Source: [Empedobacter] haloabium
GTDB taxonomy: Bacteria; Pseudomonadota; Gammaproteobacteria; Burkholderiales; Burkholderiaceae_D
Direction of reading: 5' to 3'
Assembly: GCA_008011715.2 (NCBI GenBank)
Contig: CP136508.1
Location: 310,001 to 374,000, forward strand
Length of the DNA stretch: 64,000 bases
In this document: piece after piece, positions 8,638 to 17,386 of the stretch
Layout: every line of letters starts with the position of its first letter
Numbering within the stretch: position 1 is the stretch's first letter
The notes under the pieces: generated by a model
The model's database searches: none
What the model was told of the DNA's origin: nothing
The model's input: only the letters and a program-made list of their open reading frames with translations
Program-made: the position numbers and the translations under genes

Positions 8638-9054
8638 ATGGCATTTGAATACGCTGAGCTGGACCAGAACGAACTCGATCAATTCAAGCCGCGGCTGCGT
8701 GGGCCGGTGCTGGCACTGAGCGACGATTGCGCGCGCGACCGCGCGCGCGACGCCGTGCTGCTGGACCTGGGCGGCAAGCCCGACCTGGCGCCGGAACGCG
8801 ACGAACCGCCGGGACATTACAACCTGATCCTGGGCCAGGACGTGATCGCTGCCGCCGGTTATTTCAACGTCGAGGAGGAAGACGGCGGATTCGTCGCCGT
8901 ATTCGATCTGTCACTCAGCGTGCCGGAAGCGGCGCGCTCCCGGGTGGATGAGATCAAGGAGCTGCTGCCGCAGGCATTGAGTACGCTGCGCGGAGGCCGG
9001 ATGGGACGCGCCAGCAAAGTGCGCGTCATTTATTCGCAGATTACCTATTTCTGA
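8638..9054 (+). CDS. Hypothetical acidic protein, candidate immunity partner of the downstream gene
   Basis: A 138-residue, strongly acidic protein with no signal peptide or membrane segment, so probably cytosolic. The ATG at 8638 follows AGGAG by five bases; an upstream in-frame ATG at 8623 lacks this. No family was recognised. The C-terminal half alternates predicted strands and helices (GGFVAVFDLSLSVPEAARS, VDEIKELLPQALSTL). It ends 10 bp before the 454-residue protein at 9065 and is surely cotranscribed. In Xanthomonas-type T4SS killing systems a small immunity gene often accompanies the effector gene; that precedent plus its size and charge make immunity a plausible inference, not a demonstrated role. 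Confidence 0.75.
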   Translation: MAFEYAELDQNELDQFKPRLRGPVLALSDDCARDRARDAVLLDLGGKPDLAPERDEPPGHYNLILGQDVIAAAGYFNVEEEDGGFVAVFDLSLSVPEAARSRVDEIKELLPQALSTLRGGRMGRASKVRVIYSQITYF

Positions 9055-9064
9055 GGACATTTCC

Positions 9065-10429
9065 ATGGACCTGAAGGGGGCGGTGGATTTTGTAAAAGGA
9101 TGGCGTGCGGCCGAGAAAATCCCCGGTGACGACCGCCTGACCAACGAGCAACTGGCCAAGTTCGCGCAGGACCTGCAAAAGAAGGTGGACGAATTCTCCG
9201 TCAAGCCGGAGCGGGTGGCCTGGGGGCAATATGGCGCCGCGACACCGAAGCAATGGGATGCCGACGCCCGCCCCATTCCGTACAGCGGCAAGGCAGGTGA
9301 CGAGCCCGGCTGGAAAATGGCCAAGGCGATGAGCGAGAACGGTGACGGCAAGGTGTTCTATATCAGCGATACGCCGGCCGGCCAGCTGCTCAACGCCGGC
9401 CGGTTCCGCGACGCGGTGGCGGCGGCGGCGGGCGGAAAAGACGAAAAAGCCGGCAAGGAACTGGCCAGCACGCTGATCGACGGGCCCCAGAAGAGCGATG
9501 GCACGCGCTCGCGTTATGCCATCGACAATATCCCGGCGATTAACGACCAGGTGTCCGACAAGCTGATGCGCCAGACGGCGCGCGGCGATGTCCGCACGAT
9601 CACGCCGGCGGCGGAGACGGACAAGGTGTTCGTCTCGACCGAGTTGCCGGCCTTGCTGCAGACCCCGCGGGTCACGGCCATCAATGGCATTCCGAAGGAG
9701 GAACTGAACCGCACGCTGAAGGAAACCGGCTCCATCGAGGCGGTCAACAGCAAGGTGGCAAAGGCGTCCGCGGAGCTGCTCGACGGTACTCGCTATACGC
9801 TGACGGCGGACAAGACGATGATTGCCGCGGTGGACGGCAACAAGCTGATGGCCGGCAGCGGCGTGAAGCTGCCGGAAGTGCCGGCCGATGCGCCCGATGT
9901 CAGGGTCCTGGCGGTCAAGATTCACTCCCGCTCCGAGGTCAAGGACCTGGCGGCCGCGCAGGCGGCCGCGCCGCAGGCCGCACCCGCCGAGGCGCCGGAG
10001 CGCAAGGGAGCGGCTGCCGCCCCGCGCGAGGTGCCGCGCACGGCCGAAGCGGCCGCGGAGCCGCCAGCAAGGACGGCCGCGCGCGACGCACGTCCAGCCG
10101 AACCCGTGCCGGGTACGCGGCCGGCACCGGAGCAGCCGGGCCAGCCGGCGCCGGCCCCCGCCGGTCGCGCCCAGGCGTTCGCCCAGGAAGCGCCCGGTGA
10201 AGCCGTGCGACGCCATCCCGAACTGGCCGGCACCTATGCGGCCGTGGCCGCCGTGGAGAAGCGCACGCAGGCCGACGGCCTGACGCCTGAGCAGCGCGCC
10301 ATCGTCATGGAACGGGTGCGCGCCAATGCGCAGAACAGCATCGCCCAGGGCCACGTGCCGGAAGTCAAGGTGCGCGAGCAGGTCGAAGTCAGGGCGGAGC
10401 GCAAGGAAGAGCGGCAGCTGTCGCGCTGA
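9065..10429 (+). CDS. Hypothetical modular protein, candidate type IV secretion effector
   Basis: A 454-residue protein of unknown family, without signal peptide. Residues 1 to about 290 look like a folded domain (start MDLKGAVDFVKGWRAAEKI; inner DTPAGQLLNAGRFRDAV). Residues about 295-375 form an Ala/Pro-rich linker. The C-terminal block from about residue 403 reads ADGLTPEQRAIVMERVRANA. The DNA for this block (10271-10310) matches 37263-37302, within the LPD7 gene next to virD4, at 39 of 40 bases. T4SS cargo proteins carry C-terminal recruitment signals, often after a Pro-rich linker. I therefore suggest a secreted effector with its immunity gene just upstream. Mode of action is unknown. Confidence 0.72.
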   Translation: MDLKGAVDFVKGWRAAEKIPGDDRLTNEQLAKFAQDLQKKVDEFSVKPERVAWGQYGAATPKQWDADARPIPYSGKAGDEPGWKMAKAMSENGDGKVFYISDTPAGQLLNAGRFRDAVAAAAGGKDEKAGKELASTLIDGPQKSDGTRSRYAIDNIPAINDQVSDKLMRQTARGDVRTITPAAETDKVFVSTELPALLQTPRVTAINGIPKEELNRTLKETGSIEAVNSKVAKASAELLDGTRYTLTADKTMIAAVDGNKLMAGSGVKLPEVPADAPDVRVLAVKIHSRSEVKDLAAAQAAAPQAAPAEAPERKGAAAAPREVPRTAEAAAEPPARTAARDARPAEPVPGTRPAPEQPGQPAPAPAGRAQAFAQEAPGEAVRRHPELAGTYAAVAAVEKRTQADGLTPEQRAIVMERVRANAQNSIAQGHVPEVKVREQVEVRAERKEERQLSR

Positions 10430-10448
10430 CGGCGCGCAGCCGCCGCGC

Positions 10449-13019
10449 TCAGAACCGGTAGTTCACCTTCACCGCCGCCGTGCGGCCGCGCGGGTCGGCC
10501 TGGGTGAAGTCGAAGAAGGTCGTCGACGAGTCCCACGACGGCCGCTTGTCCGTCAGGTTCTGCACGATGAAGCTGACGGTGGCGGCGGGCGTCGCCTTCC
10601 ACGCGACCGTCGCATCCAGCGTGCCCACCGGCTTGACGCGCTCGCCCGGCCTGGTGGTCTGGTCATAGCCGTCCACGTAGTTCCAGATCAGCGTATTGGT
10701 GAACGCGCCCACGTCCCAGGTGGCGCCGGTCACGCCGCGCCATTTCGGGATCGAACCGAACCAGTTGTTGCCGGCACCGTCCGTCAGCGGCTCGCCCACG
10801 GCCAGCGGCGCTTCGAACTTCAGCACGCGGCTCAGCTGCCCGTTGAAGGTCAGCTTGCCCCAGGCGGCCAGCGGCAGCGTGTGGCGCAGGTCCAGGTCGA
10901 GGCCGGAAACGACGCGGTCGCCCTGGTTGGCGTACTGGCGGTACAGCGTCAGGATGCGTCCCTGTGCGTCGCGCACCACCTTGTGCGGCGCCGACGCCTC
11001 GTTGGCGATGATGTTGTCGGCCGATTCCGTGTCGATCACGCCCTTGGTGCGGATGTGGTAGTAGTCCACGCCCACGCTGGTGCGGCTGCTCGGGGCCAGC
11101 ACGATGCCGAAATTCAGGTTGGTCGAGCGCTCCGGCTTCAGGTCCGGGTTGGCGATCGTCAGGTTGGTCACGCCGCGCGCCTGCGTCGGCGCGATCGGAT
11201 CGCGCGGGTCGATCACGTTGCCGTAGCTGACCGACGTGGAGTTGGTGATCTCCGGCAGCGACGGCGCGCGGAAGCCGCGCGAGGCGGTGCCGCGCAGCAG
11301 CAGCCACTGGGCCGCCTGCCAGCGCACGCTGGCCTTGGGCGAGAAGGCGCTGCCGAAATCGTCGTAGTGGTCGGCGCGGCCGGCCAGGTTGAGCGACAGG
11401 TCTTTCACGACCGGCACATTGAACTCGGCGAACAGCGCGGCCACCTTGCGCGTGCCGTTGATGATGTTGATGGCCGGGCGCAGCTCGGTCCCGGACAGCA
11501 CCGCCGTCGAGGTCTGCGAGTCCATCTCTTCGCGGCGCCACTGCGCGCCGGCGGCAAAGCCCAAGGGGCCGGCCGGCAGTTGCAGCAGGTCGCGCGTGGC
11601 GGAGAAGTCCACGGTCGTCAGCTTGGCCTGGGCCGGGCGCAAGGTGGACAGGCGCAAGCGGTTGCGCACCGCCTCGCTGTTGCCGGCCTGGTCGACGAAG
11701 TTGTAGCTGCCGTCGGCCAGCACCTTCTCGAATTCGTAGCGGTTGACGAAGTTCTGCACCGTCTCTTCCAGCTTGCTGCCGGACTGGCCGATGGAGGCGT
11801 CGTAGTCCCAGCCAGCGACGCTGCCCTTGGCGCCGGCCAGCACGCGGAAGAAGTCCACCTTGTCCTGCTTCATGCGCGCACCCAGGTCGAACAGCGTGGC
11901 GTTGATCGGCAAGGGCGTCGTGCCCGGGTTGTTCGGGTGACCGACGGGCAGCACGACCGGAATGTTGTCCAGCTGCTGTTTCGCATTGTTCCAGGCACGC
12001 AGGCCGCTGCCGACCGTCAGCGGAGCGCCGAAGGTCTGGTCGGCGCGCGAGTGGCCGTACAGCAGGTCGGCATAGGCCTCGTGATGGTCGTTCAGCTTGA
12101 CGGTGCCGCGCAGGGCAGCGTGCACCCGCTTGATGCCGGGGATCAGCGTGCGGTATTCGGCCGGGTTAAAGGCCAGCACCTGGCCGCTCTTCCCCGGCGT
12201 GATGGCGCCGTACGGTTGCAGCTGCAGCGGGCCCTGCACGCCGCCCAGCAGCTGGGTCGGATTGCCGTTGATGTAGTTGGTCGGCGTCCAGGCCAGTGTG
12301 CCGCTCGGATTGCCGCGGAAGTCGCTGCCGCGCATCCAGGCCACGTCGGTCTGGTTCAAGGTGTCGCGCTGCTGCGCGTCGACGGAGAACACGACGCTGT
12401 AGCCATCGCCGTCGAGCGTGCCGAAGCCGGTCTGCAGCGCCGCGCTCTTCTCGCGCTGGCCGGTGCCCTCGGTCGAGCCGCCGTACTGGCCCGTCACGTC
12501 CACGCCGGAGAACTCCTTGTACAGGATGATGTTGACGACCCCGGCGACGGCATCGGAACCGTACACGGACGACGCGCCATCCTTCAGCACCTCGATGCGC
12601 TGCACGGCGGCCATCGGCAGGCTGTTCAGGTCGACGAACACCTCCTGCAGGTCCTGCGCCGTCGCGTAGGGGCTGACGCGTTTGCCGTTGACGAGGATCA
12701 GGGTGTTCTTCTGGCCGATGCCGCGCAGCGACAGGCCGGCGGTGCCGGCCGAGAAGCTGCCCGTGTACTGCTCGTTGTAGCTGTTGCCGCTGTTGGCCGC
12801 GATCGAGCGGATCACGTCGGCGATGCTGGCCTTGCCGCTGGCGGCGATCTCCTTCGCGCCGATCACCTGGACGGCGCTGGCGCCTTCCTTCTGCGTGGTG
12901 CGGATGTTCGAGCCGGTGATGACGACCTTGTCGATGGGGGCGGTCTCTTGGGCGGCGGCCAGCAGCGGCAGGGCGGCGGCAATGGCGAGTACGAGCTGGC
13001 GATGGAGCGGTTGTTGCAT
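10449..13019 (-). CDS. TonB-dependent outer membrane receptor
   Basis: The start at 13019 (MQQPLHRQLV) has AGAGGAAAC directly upstream, giving 856 residues with a signal peptide ending at about AAAQ. A plug domain follows (VVITGSNIRTTQKEGAS, SLRGIGQKNTLILVNGKRV, IEVLKDGASSVYGSDAVAGVVNI), then a long beta-barrel ending in aromatic KVNYRF. These are the hallmarks of TonB-dependent receptors of the large group lacking an obvious siderophore signature. The ligand is unknown. The gene stands alone, convergent with the candidate effector gene, with a 19-bp gap. A 399-bp non-coding leader contains repeats but no operator I could recognise. Confidence 0.92.
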   Translation of the reverse strand: MQQPLHRQLVLAIAAALPLLAAAQETAPIDKVVITGSNIRTTQKEGASAVQVIGAKEIAASGKASIADVIRSIAANSGNSYNEQYTGSFSAGTAGLSLRGIGQKNTLILVNGKRVSPYATAQDLQEVFVDLNSLPMAAVQRIEVLKDGASSVYGSDAVAGVVNIILYKEFSGVDVTGQYGGSTEGTGQREKSAALQTGFGTLDGDGYSVVFSVDAQQRDTLNQTDVAWMRGSDFRGNPSGTLAWTPTNYINGNPTQLLGGVQGPLQLQPYGAITPGKSGQVLAFNPAEYRTLIPGIKRVHAALRGTVKLNDHHEAYADLLYGHSRADQTFGAPLTVGSGLRAWNNAKQQLDNIPVVLPVGHPNNPGTTPLPINATLFDLGARMKQDKVDFFRVLAGAKGSVAGWDYDASIGQSGSKLEETVQNFVNRYEFEKVLADGSYNFVDQAGNSEAVRNRLRLSTLRPAQAKLTTVDFSATRDLLQLPAGPLGFAAGAQWRREEMDSQTSTAVLSGTELRPAINIINGTRKVAALFAEFNVPVVKDLSLNLAGRADHYDDFGSAFSPKASVRWQAAQWLLLRGTASRGFRAPSLPEITNSTSVSYGNVIDPRDPIAPTQARGVTNLTIANPDLKPERSTNLNFGIVLAPSSRTSVGVDYYHIRTKGVIDTESADNIIANEASAPHKVVRDAQGRILTLYRQYANQGDRVVSGLDLDLRHTLPLAAWGKLTFNGQLSRVLKFEAPLAVGEPLTDGAGNNWFGSIPKWRGVTGATWDVGAFTNTLIWNYVDGYDQTTRPGERVKPVGTLDATVAWKATPAATVSFIVQNLTDKRPSWDSSTTFFDFTQADPRGRTAAVKVNYRF

Positions 13020-13418
13020 GGTTTCCTCTTGCTGGGATGATGCCGTTCGCAAGGCGAACGGGCGAGCGCGGGCCTTGCCGGCCTTGTGGGCCGGTGCGGT
13101 CGTGCTGCGGTTACGGGTAACGGGGGCTTACAGCGCGCGCGGGCGGCACATGCACTGCGCCATGCACGACATGTACAGGGTGTGGCGGTCAGCGATGTGG
13201 GTCGGGTGCGGCATGGTCGGTATGGATCGGGTGAAGCGGATGTTCACACTATACCGATGAGCAAGGGCGGGACGAACGAATAAAAAATGTGAAGCTTATG
13301 CAAAAACGCAAGGGTCTGTCCCCGCAAGGGACTGACCCTGAAGTTTCTCGTCAGCGTAAACGCAACGCATGCAAACTTCGGGGTCAGTCCCCATGCAGGG
13401 ACAAACCCCAGCGGCTCA
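13020..13418. other. Non-coding leader of the TonB receptor gene
   Basis: About 400 bp between the receptor start and the 3' end of panB, both on the minus strand. It must contain the receptor promoter. I see no coding frame with plausible codon use. The left third is GC-rich and the middle around 13270-13300 is AT-richer. The right end is the paired palindrome described at 13312-13409. Confidence 0.6.
13312..13409. repeat. Paired palindromes flanked by GAAGTTT/AAACTTC (BIME-like)
   Basis: Palindrome A is GGGTCTGTCCC-CGCAA-GGGACTGACCC, starting at 13312. Palindrome B is GGGGTCAGTCCCC-ATGCA-GGGACAAACCCC, ending at 13409. Between them GAAGTTT and AAACTTC form a further inverted pair, so the whole element is an extended dyad. 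It lies 3' of panB and belongs to the dispersed repeat family also seen at 50110-50201, 61197-61223 and 62872-62896. Confidence 0.8.
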
Positions 13419-14297
13419 TCAGAAGCAGTGCTCCAGCGCCGGGAAGCTGCCGTCCTTGACGGCCGCCACGTAGGCGCCGAACGCGGCCTCGATAGTGGCC
13501 TGGCCGTCCATGAAGTTCTTCACGAAGCGTGCCTTGCGGCCCGGGAAAACGCCCAGCAGGTCGTGCATGACCAGCACCTGGCCGGAGCAGTCCGGGCCGG
13601 CGCCGATGCCGATGGTGGGGATCGCCAGCGCGTCCGTGACGTCCTTGCCGACGGCCGACGGCACCGCTTCGAGCAGCACCAGCGAGGCGCCGGCATCCTG
13701 CAGCTTCAGCGCGTCGGCGCGCAGGGCCTGCGCGCTCTCGATGGTTTTGCCTTGTACCTTGTAGCCGCCCAGCTGGTGCACGAACTGCGGCGTCAGGCCG
13801 ATGTGCGCGCACACCGGCACACCGCGCTCGGTCAGGAAGCGCACCGTGTCGGCCAGCCAGCCTGCGCCTTCGATCTTGACGATGTGCGCGCCGGCCTGCA
13901 TCAGCTGCACGCAGCTGGCCAGGGCCTGCTCGGGCGTGCCGTAGCTGCCGAAGGGCAGGTCGGCCATGATCATCGCCGACTTGGCGCCGCGCGCCACGGC
14001 CGCCGTGTGGTAAGCCACTTCCTGGACGGTGACGGGCAGCGTGGACGTGTGACCGTTGCACACCATGCCCAGCGAATCGCCGATCAGCAGGATCTCGACG
14101 CCGCTGCGCTCCATCAGCGCGGCGAAGCTCGCGTCGTAGCACGTCAGCATCGCGATCTTCTCGCCGGCCGCGTGCAGCGCGCGCAGCGACGGGATCGTCA
14201 CGGCCTTGTTGGCCACCGGTTTCGCCGGCGCGGGCGTACCCGCCGCCGGCGCGGGTGCCGCTGCGGCCATCTCTTTTCCTTGCAAATAACCAGACAT
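13419..14297 (-). CDS. panB: 3-methyl-2-oxobutanoate hydroxymethyltransferase
   Basis: The 292-residue product carries PanB signatures: [27 protein letters not shown] (Mg2+-binding aspartate), [24 protein letters not shown] and the catalytic glutamate region LLEAVPSAV. It transfers a hydroxymethyl group from 5,10-methylene-THF to alpha-ketoisovalerate, the first committed step of pantothenate synthesis. An unusual Ala/Pro-rich extension of about 30 residues precedes the core, so a later start is possible, although the ATG at 14297 has AAGGAC upstream. panC is not adjacent here. It follows DUF486 and folK on the same strand. Confidence 0.95.
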   Translation of the reverse strand: MSGYLQGKEMAAAAPAPAAGTPAPAKPVANKAVTIPSLRALHAAGEKIAMLTCYDASFAALMERSGVEILLIGDSLGMVCNGHTSTLPVTVQEVAYHTAAVARGAKSAMIMADLPFGSYGTPEQALASCVQLMQAGAHIVKIEGAGWLADTVRFLTERGVPVCAHIGLTPQFVHQLGGYKVQGKTIESAQALRADALKLQDAGASLVLLEAVPSAVGKDVTDALAIPTIGIGAGPDCSGQVLVMHDLLGVFPGRKARFVKNFMDGQATIEAAFGAYVAAVKDGSFPALEHCF

Positions 14298-14368
14298 GGG
14301 AGTCCTTCAATAATGTGCTGACGGCGGCTATTGTAAACCCCGCCGCACGACCGTGCTTAAATCGGCTG

Positions 14369-14716
14369 TCAGCTGCGGAAGATGAAGTAGACCGCGCCCA
14401 CCAGGCACAGCGCGGCCCAGATGTAGTCGGTCTTGAACGGCTGGTTCATGTACAGCATCGCGAACGGCACGAACACGGTCAGCGTGATCGCTTCCTGCAT
14501 GATCTTCAGTTGCGCCAGGCTGTACTGGGTGTGGCCGATGCGGTTGGCCGGCACCTGCAGCAGGTATTCGAACAGGGCGATGCCCCAGCTGATCAGCGCG
14601 GCGATCCACCACGGCTTGCTCGACAGGTTTTTCAGGTGGCCATACCAGGCGACCGTCATGAAGACGTTCGACAGGGTCAGCAGGCCAGCGGTTTGAACGA
14701 TGACAGGGATTTGCAT
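14369..14716 (-). CDS. DUF486 / DMT-like small membrane protein
   Basis: A 115-residue protein with four predicted membrane helices, matching the DUF486 family of the drug/metabolite transporter superfamily (MTVAWYGHLKNL, WGIALFEYLLQVPANRIG, AQLKIMQEAITLTVFVPFAMLYM). Members are predicted inner-membrane proteins of unknown transport activity. Its ATG abuts the folK stop codon, so the two are translationally coupled. Confidence 0.88.
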   Translation of the reverse strand: MQIPVIVQTAGLLTLSNVFMTVAWYGHLKNLSSKPWWIAALISWGIALFEYLLQVPANRIGHTQYSLAQLKIMQEAITLTVFVPFAMLYMNQPFKTDYIWAALCLVGAVYFIFRS

Positions 14717-15211
14717 TCAGGAGTCCACCCGGGTGATGGCCTGGTCCGCCACGCCGTGCAGGAAGGCGGTGGCGGGACCGAGGCCGGGCATGACGAGCGC
14801 AGGCGCCAGCGCCAGCAGGGGCACCAGCACGAAGGCGCGCTGCGTCAGGAGCGGATGCGGCACCGTCAGCGTGGGCGTGGCGATGCGCTCGTCGCCATAC
14901 AGCAGCACGTCGAGGTCGAGCGTGCGCGGGGCGTTGCGGTAGGGCCGTTCGCGGCCGTGCTGCTGTTCGATGTCCAGCAGCGCCTGCAGCAGCGCCTCGG
15001 CCGGCAGCGCGGTGTCGAGGCGGGCGACCGCGTTGATGTAATCGTCGCCGGAGGAGTCGATGGGCGCCGTGCGGTACAGCGGCGAAACGCCGGTGACGGC
15101 GGTATGGGGCAAGCGGCGCAGGCGGGCGACGGCATCGAGCACGTTGGCCCGGGCGTCGCCCAGGTTGGCGCCGATGCCGACGTAGGCCGTGACGCTGCCG
15201 GGCTGCGCCAT
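14717..15211 (-). CDS. folK: 2-amino-4-hydroxy-6-hydroxymethyldihydropteridine pyrophosphokinase
   Basis: A 164-residue HPPK with the family motifs YVGIGANLGD, SPLYRTAPID and RTLDLDVLLYGDE (Mg2+-binding aspartates), then PHPLLTQRAFVLVPL. It pyrophosphorylates hydroxymethyldihydropterin using ATP in folate synthesis. I choose the ATG at 15211, overlapping the pcnB stop as TGATG; a GTG one codon earlier (15214) is equally possible. Coupling with pcnB is conserved in Burkholderiales. Confidence 0.94.
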   Translation of the reverse strand: MAQPGSVTAYVGIGANLGDARANVLDAVARLRRLPHTAVTGVSPLYRTAPIDSSGDDYINAVARLDTALPAEALLQALLDIEQQHGRERPYRNAPRTLDLDVLLYGDERIATPTLTVPHPLLTQRAFVLVPLLALAPALVMPGLGPATAFLHGVADQAITRVDS

Positions 15212-16713
15212 CACTCGCCGGAGCCGTGCGGCACGTCGCCGGCCGGGGCGCCTTCGCCTTGCGGCTTGCGGCGGCGCGGGCCACGGCGGCGCTTGCGCGG
15301 CGCCGGTGCCGTTTCGGCGCCGAAGTTGTCGTCGGCTTCGTCGTCATGCGCCTCGGCCTGGACTTCCGCCTCGTCGTTGACGCCTTCTTCGCCGTCCTTA
15401 TGACGCTGGCCGCGGCGCGGCGGGCGCTTGCGTTTCGAGGCGGTGCCGGAGGCGCTGGAGACCAGCTCGGCGCGCGTGACCTCGTCCGCCTCGTAGAACG
15501 CGGTCCACCAGTCGCCCAGTTCCTGCTCGATCTCGCCGGAAGCGCAGCGCAGCAGCAGGAAGTCGTAGCCGGCGCGGAAGCGCGGGTGTTCCAGCAGCTT
15601 GTAGGGGTTCTTGCCGTTGCGGCGCTCGAAGCGCGGCTGCATCGACCAGATGTCGCGCATGTCCGAGCCGATCTTGCGTTGCAGGGCCAGCTTTTCCGTC
15701 TGCGATTCCAGCACCTCGTCGGCCGCCAGGTGCAGCGCCGGGATCGGGAATTCGCCGGCGGCCTGGTAGGCGTTCCACTTTTCCAGCACCTGGTGCCACA
15801 ACAGCGACGCGAACAGGAAGCCCGGCGACACGGTCTTGCCGGCCGCGATGCGGCGGTCGGTCGAGTCCAGCGCCAGGGTGACGAACTTGAAGCCCAGCGG
15901 CTGCTCCAGCACCACGTCCAGCAGCGGCAGCAGGCCGTGGTGCAGGCCTTCCTTGCGCAGCTGCTGCAGGCAGGCCAGCGCGTGACCGCTCATCAGCAGT
16001 TTCAGCATCTCGTCGAACACGCGCGCGGCCGGCACGTTGTTGATCAGCGGGGCCATGACGGCGATCGGCGCGGCCGTCGTCGGCTCGATGTCGAACTTCA
16101 GCTTGGCGGCGAAGCGCACCACGCGCAGCATGCGCACCGGGTCTTCGCGGTAGCGCGCTTCCGGCTGGCCGATGATGCGCAGGGTGCGCGCGCGGATGTC
16201 CTTCATGCCGCCGTGGTAGTCCAGCACCTGCTGGTTGGCGGGGTTGTAGTACATCGCGTTGATGGTGAAGTCGCGCCGTTCGGCGTCCTCGGCCTGGGTG
16301 CCGAAGGTGTTATCGCGCAGCACGCGGCCATGCTCGTCCTTCGGCGCGTTGGCCGTGGCGGTGCCGCGGAAGGTGGTCACTTCCAGCAGGTCCTGGCCGA
16401 ACATCACGTGCACGATCTGGAAGCGCCGGCCGATGATGAAGGCGCGGCGGAACAGGCGCTTGACCTGCTCGGGCGTGGCGTTGGTGGCCACGTCGAAGTC
16501 CTTCGGCTTCACGCCCAGCAGCAGGTCGCGCACGGCGCCACCCACCACGAAGGCCTCGAAGCCGGCTTCCTGCAAGGTGGAGGTGACGCGGACGGCGTTG
16601 GCCGACACCATTTTGGGGTCGATGCCGTGCTGCTCCGGTCCCAGTACTTCGGGTACGTCGGTGTTGCGGGCTTCCTTGACGCCCAGGATCTTGCGGATGA
16701 ATTTCTTAATCAT
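15211..16713 (-). CDS. pcnB: Poly(A) polymerase I
   Basis: The 500-residue product has the class II nucleotidyltransferase core GGAVRDLLLGVKPKDFDVATNA (two catalytic aspartates), the RRDFTINAMYYNP segment, and RTLRIIGQPEARYREDPVRMLR. These distinguish the pcnB/CCA-enzyme family. A long basic Arg/Lys-rich tail (about residues 435-490, RKRPPRRGQRH, RKRRRGPRRRK) is typical of PcnB and binds RNA. It adds 3' poly(A) tails that promote RNA decay. It overlaps the HAD gene by 8 bp and folK at its stop codon. Confidence 0.93.
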   Translation of the reverse strand: MIKKFIRKILGVKEARNTDVPEVLGPEQHGIDPKMVSANAVRVTSTLQEAGFEAFVVGGAVRDLLLGVKPKDFDVATNATPEQVKRLFRRAFIIGRRFQIVHVMFGQDLLEVTTFRGTATANAPKDEHGRVLRDNTFGTQAEDAERRDFTINAMYYNPANQQVLDYHGGMKDIRARTLRIIGQPEARYREDPVRMLRVVRFAAKLKFDIEPTTAAPIAVMAPLINNVPAARVFDEMLKLLMSGHALACLQQLRKEGLHHGLLPLLDVVLEQPLGFKFVTLALDSTDRRIAAGKTVSPGFLFASLLWHQVLEKWNAYQAAGEFPIPALHLAADEVLESQTEKLALQRKIGSDMRDIWSMQPRFERRNGKNPYKLLEHPRFRAGYDFLLLRCASGEIEQELGDWWTAFYEADEVTRAELVSSASGTASKRKRPPRRGQRHKDGEEGVNDEAEVQAEAHDDEADDNFGAETAPAPRKRRRGPRRRKPQGEGAPAGDVPHGSGE

Positions 16714-17374
16714 TGAATAGATGGAGTAAAGGCCAGCCTTGCGCGGTAGCGTGGGTGGTGAGCGCGGCGTTCGGGTTGGTCGCTACGGGATGCGTGACGA
16801 TCGACAGCAGCGGCAGGTCGTTGTGCGAATCGCTGTAGAAGTACACGGCGTCGAAGTGCTCGAGCGTCTTGCCCATCCCTTCCAGCCAGGCCTTGGTGTG
16901 GGCGATCTTGCCCTGGCCTTGCGTGGGCGTGCCGTGCAGGCGGCCGGTGATGCGGCCGTCGACGATTTCCGGCATCGCCGCGATCAGGTGCTCGATGCCG
17001 AACGCCTTGGCAATGGGTGCCGTGACGAAGTGATTGGTGGCCGTGACGATCGCGACCAGGTCGCCCGCGTCCAGGTGCTTTTGCAGCAGGGCGCGCGCGG
17101 CCGGGCGGATGGCCGGCTCGATCACCTCGGTCATGAACTGCTGCTGCAGCGCGGCCAGGCGCTCGGGTTCGAACGCGGCCAGCGTACCCAGGGCGAACTC
17201 CAGGTACTCGACGGGGTCCAGCGTGGCGGCCTGGTACTGGGCAAAAAAGGCATCGTTGCGGCGCGCGAACTCGGCGGCATCGACGGCGCCTACCCGGCAC
17301 AGGAACTGGCCCCACTCGTAATCGGAGTCGATGGGCAGCAGCGTGTGGTCGAGGTCGAACAAGGCCAGGTTCAT
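16706..17374 (-). CDS. HAD-IB family phosphatase (SerB-like)
   Basis: A 222-residue haloacid-dehalogenase hydrolase: motif I DLDHTLLPID with the nucleophilic aspartate about D8, motif II VTATN, and motif III YSDSHNDLPLL. The small helical cap is as in subfamily IB (phosphoserine phosphatase and relatives). The substrate is uncertain; many Burkholderiales place this gene between hda and pcnB and annotate it simply as a HAD-IB hydrolase. It lies 12 bp after hda and overlaps pcnB. Confidence 0.88.
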   Translation of the reverse strand: MNLALFDLDHTLLPIDSDYEWGQFLCRVGAVDAAEFARRNDAFFAQYQAATLDPVEYLEFALGTLAAFEPERLAALQQQFMTEVIEPAIRPAARALLQKHLDAGDLVAIVTATNHFVTAPIAKAFGIEHLIAAMPEIVDGRITGRLHGTPTQGQGKIAHTKAWLEGMGKTLEHFDAVYFYSDSHNDLPLLSIVTHPVATNPNAALTTHATAQGWPLLHLFND

Positions 17375-17386
17375 GCAGTCTCTCAG

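Noticed and set aside
9065..10429. Classical XVIPCD effector signal in the candidate effector
   Set aside because: The C-terminal 120 residues do not show the conserved XVIPCD pattern; the proposal rests on a different shared block.
10326..13040. A 904-codon open frame on the + strand opposite the TonB receptor gene
   Set aside because: It is low-complexity (Arg/Ala/His/Gln-rich) and an artefact of high-GC third positions on the opposite strand; the minus-strand receptor has clear domains.
13312..13409. Rho-independent terminator of panB
   Set aside because: Hairpins are strong but not followed by a U-tract on the panB (minus) strand; the repeat-family explanation fits better.
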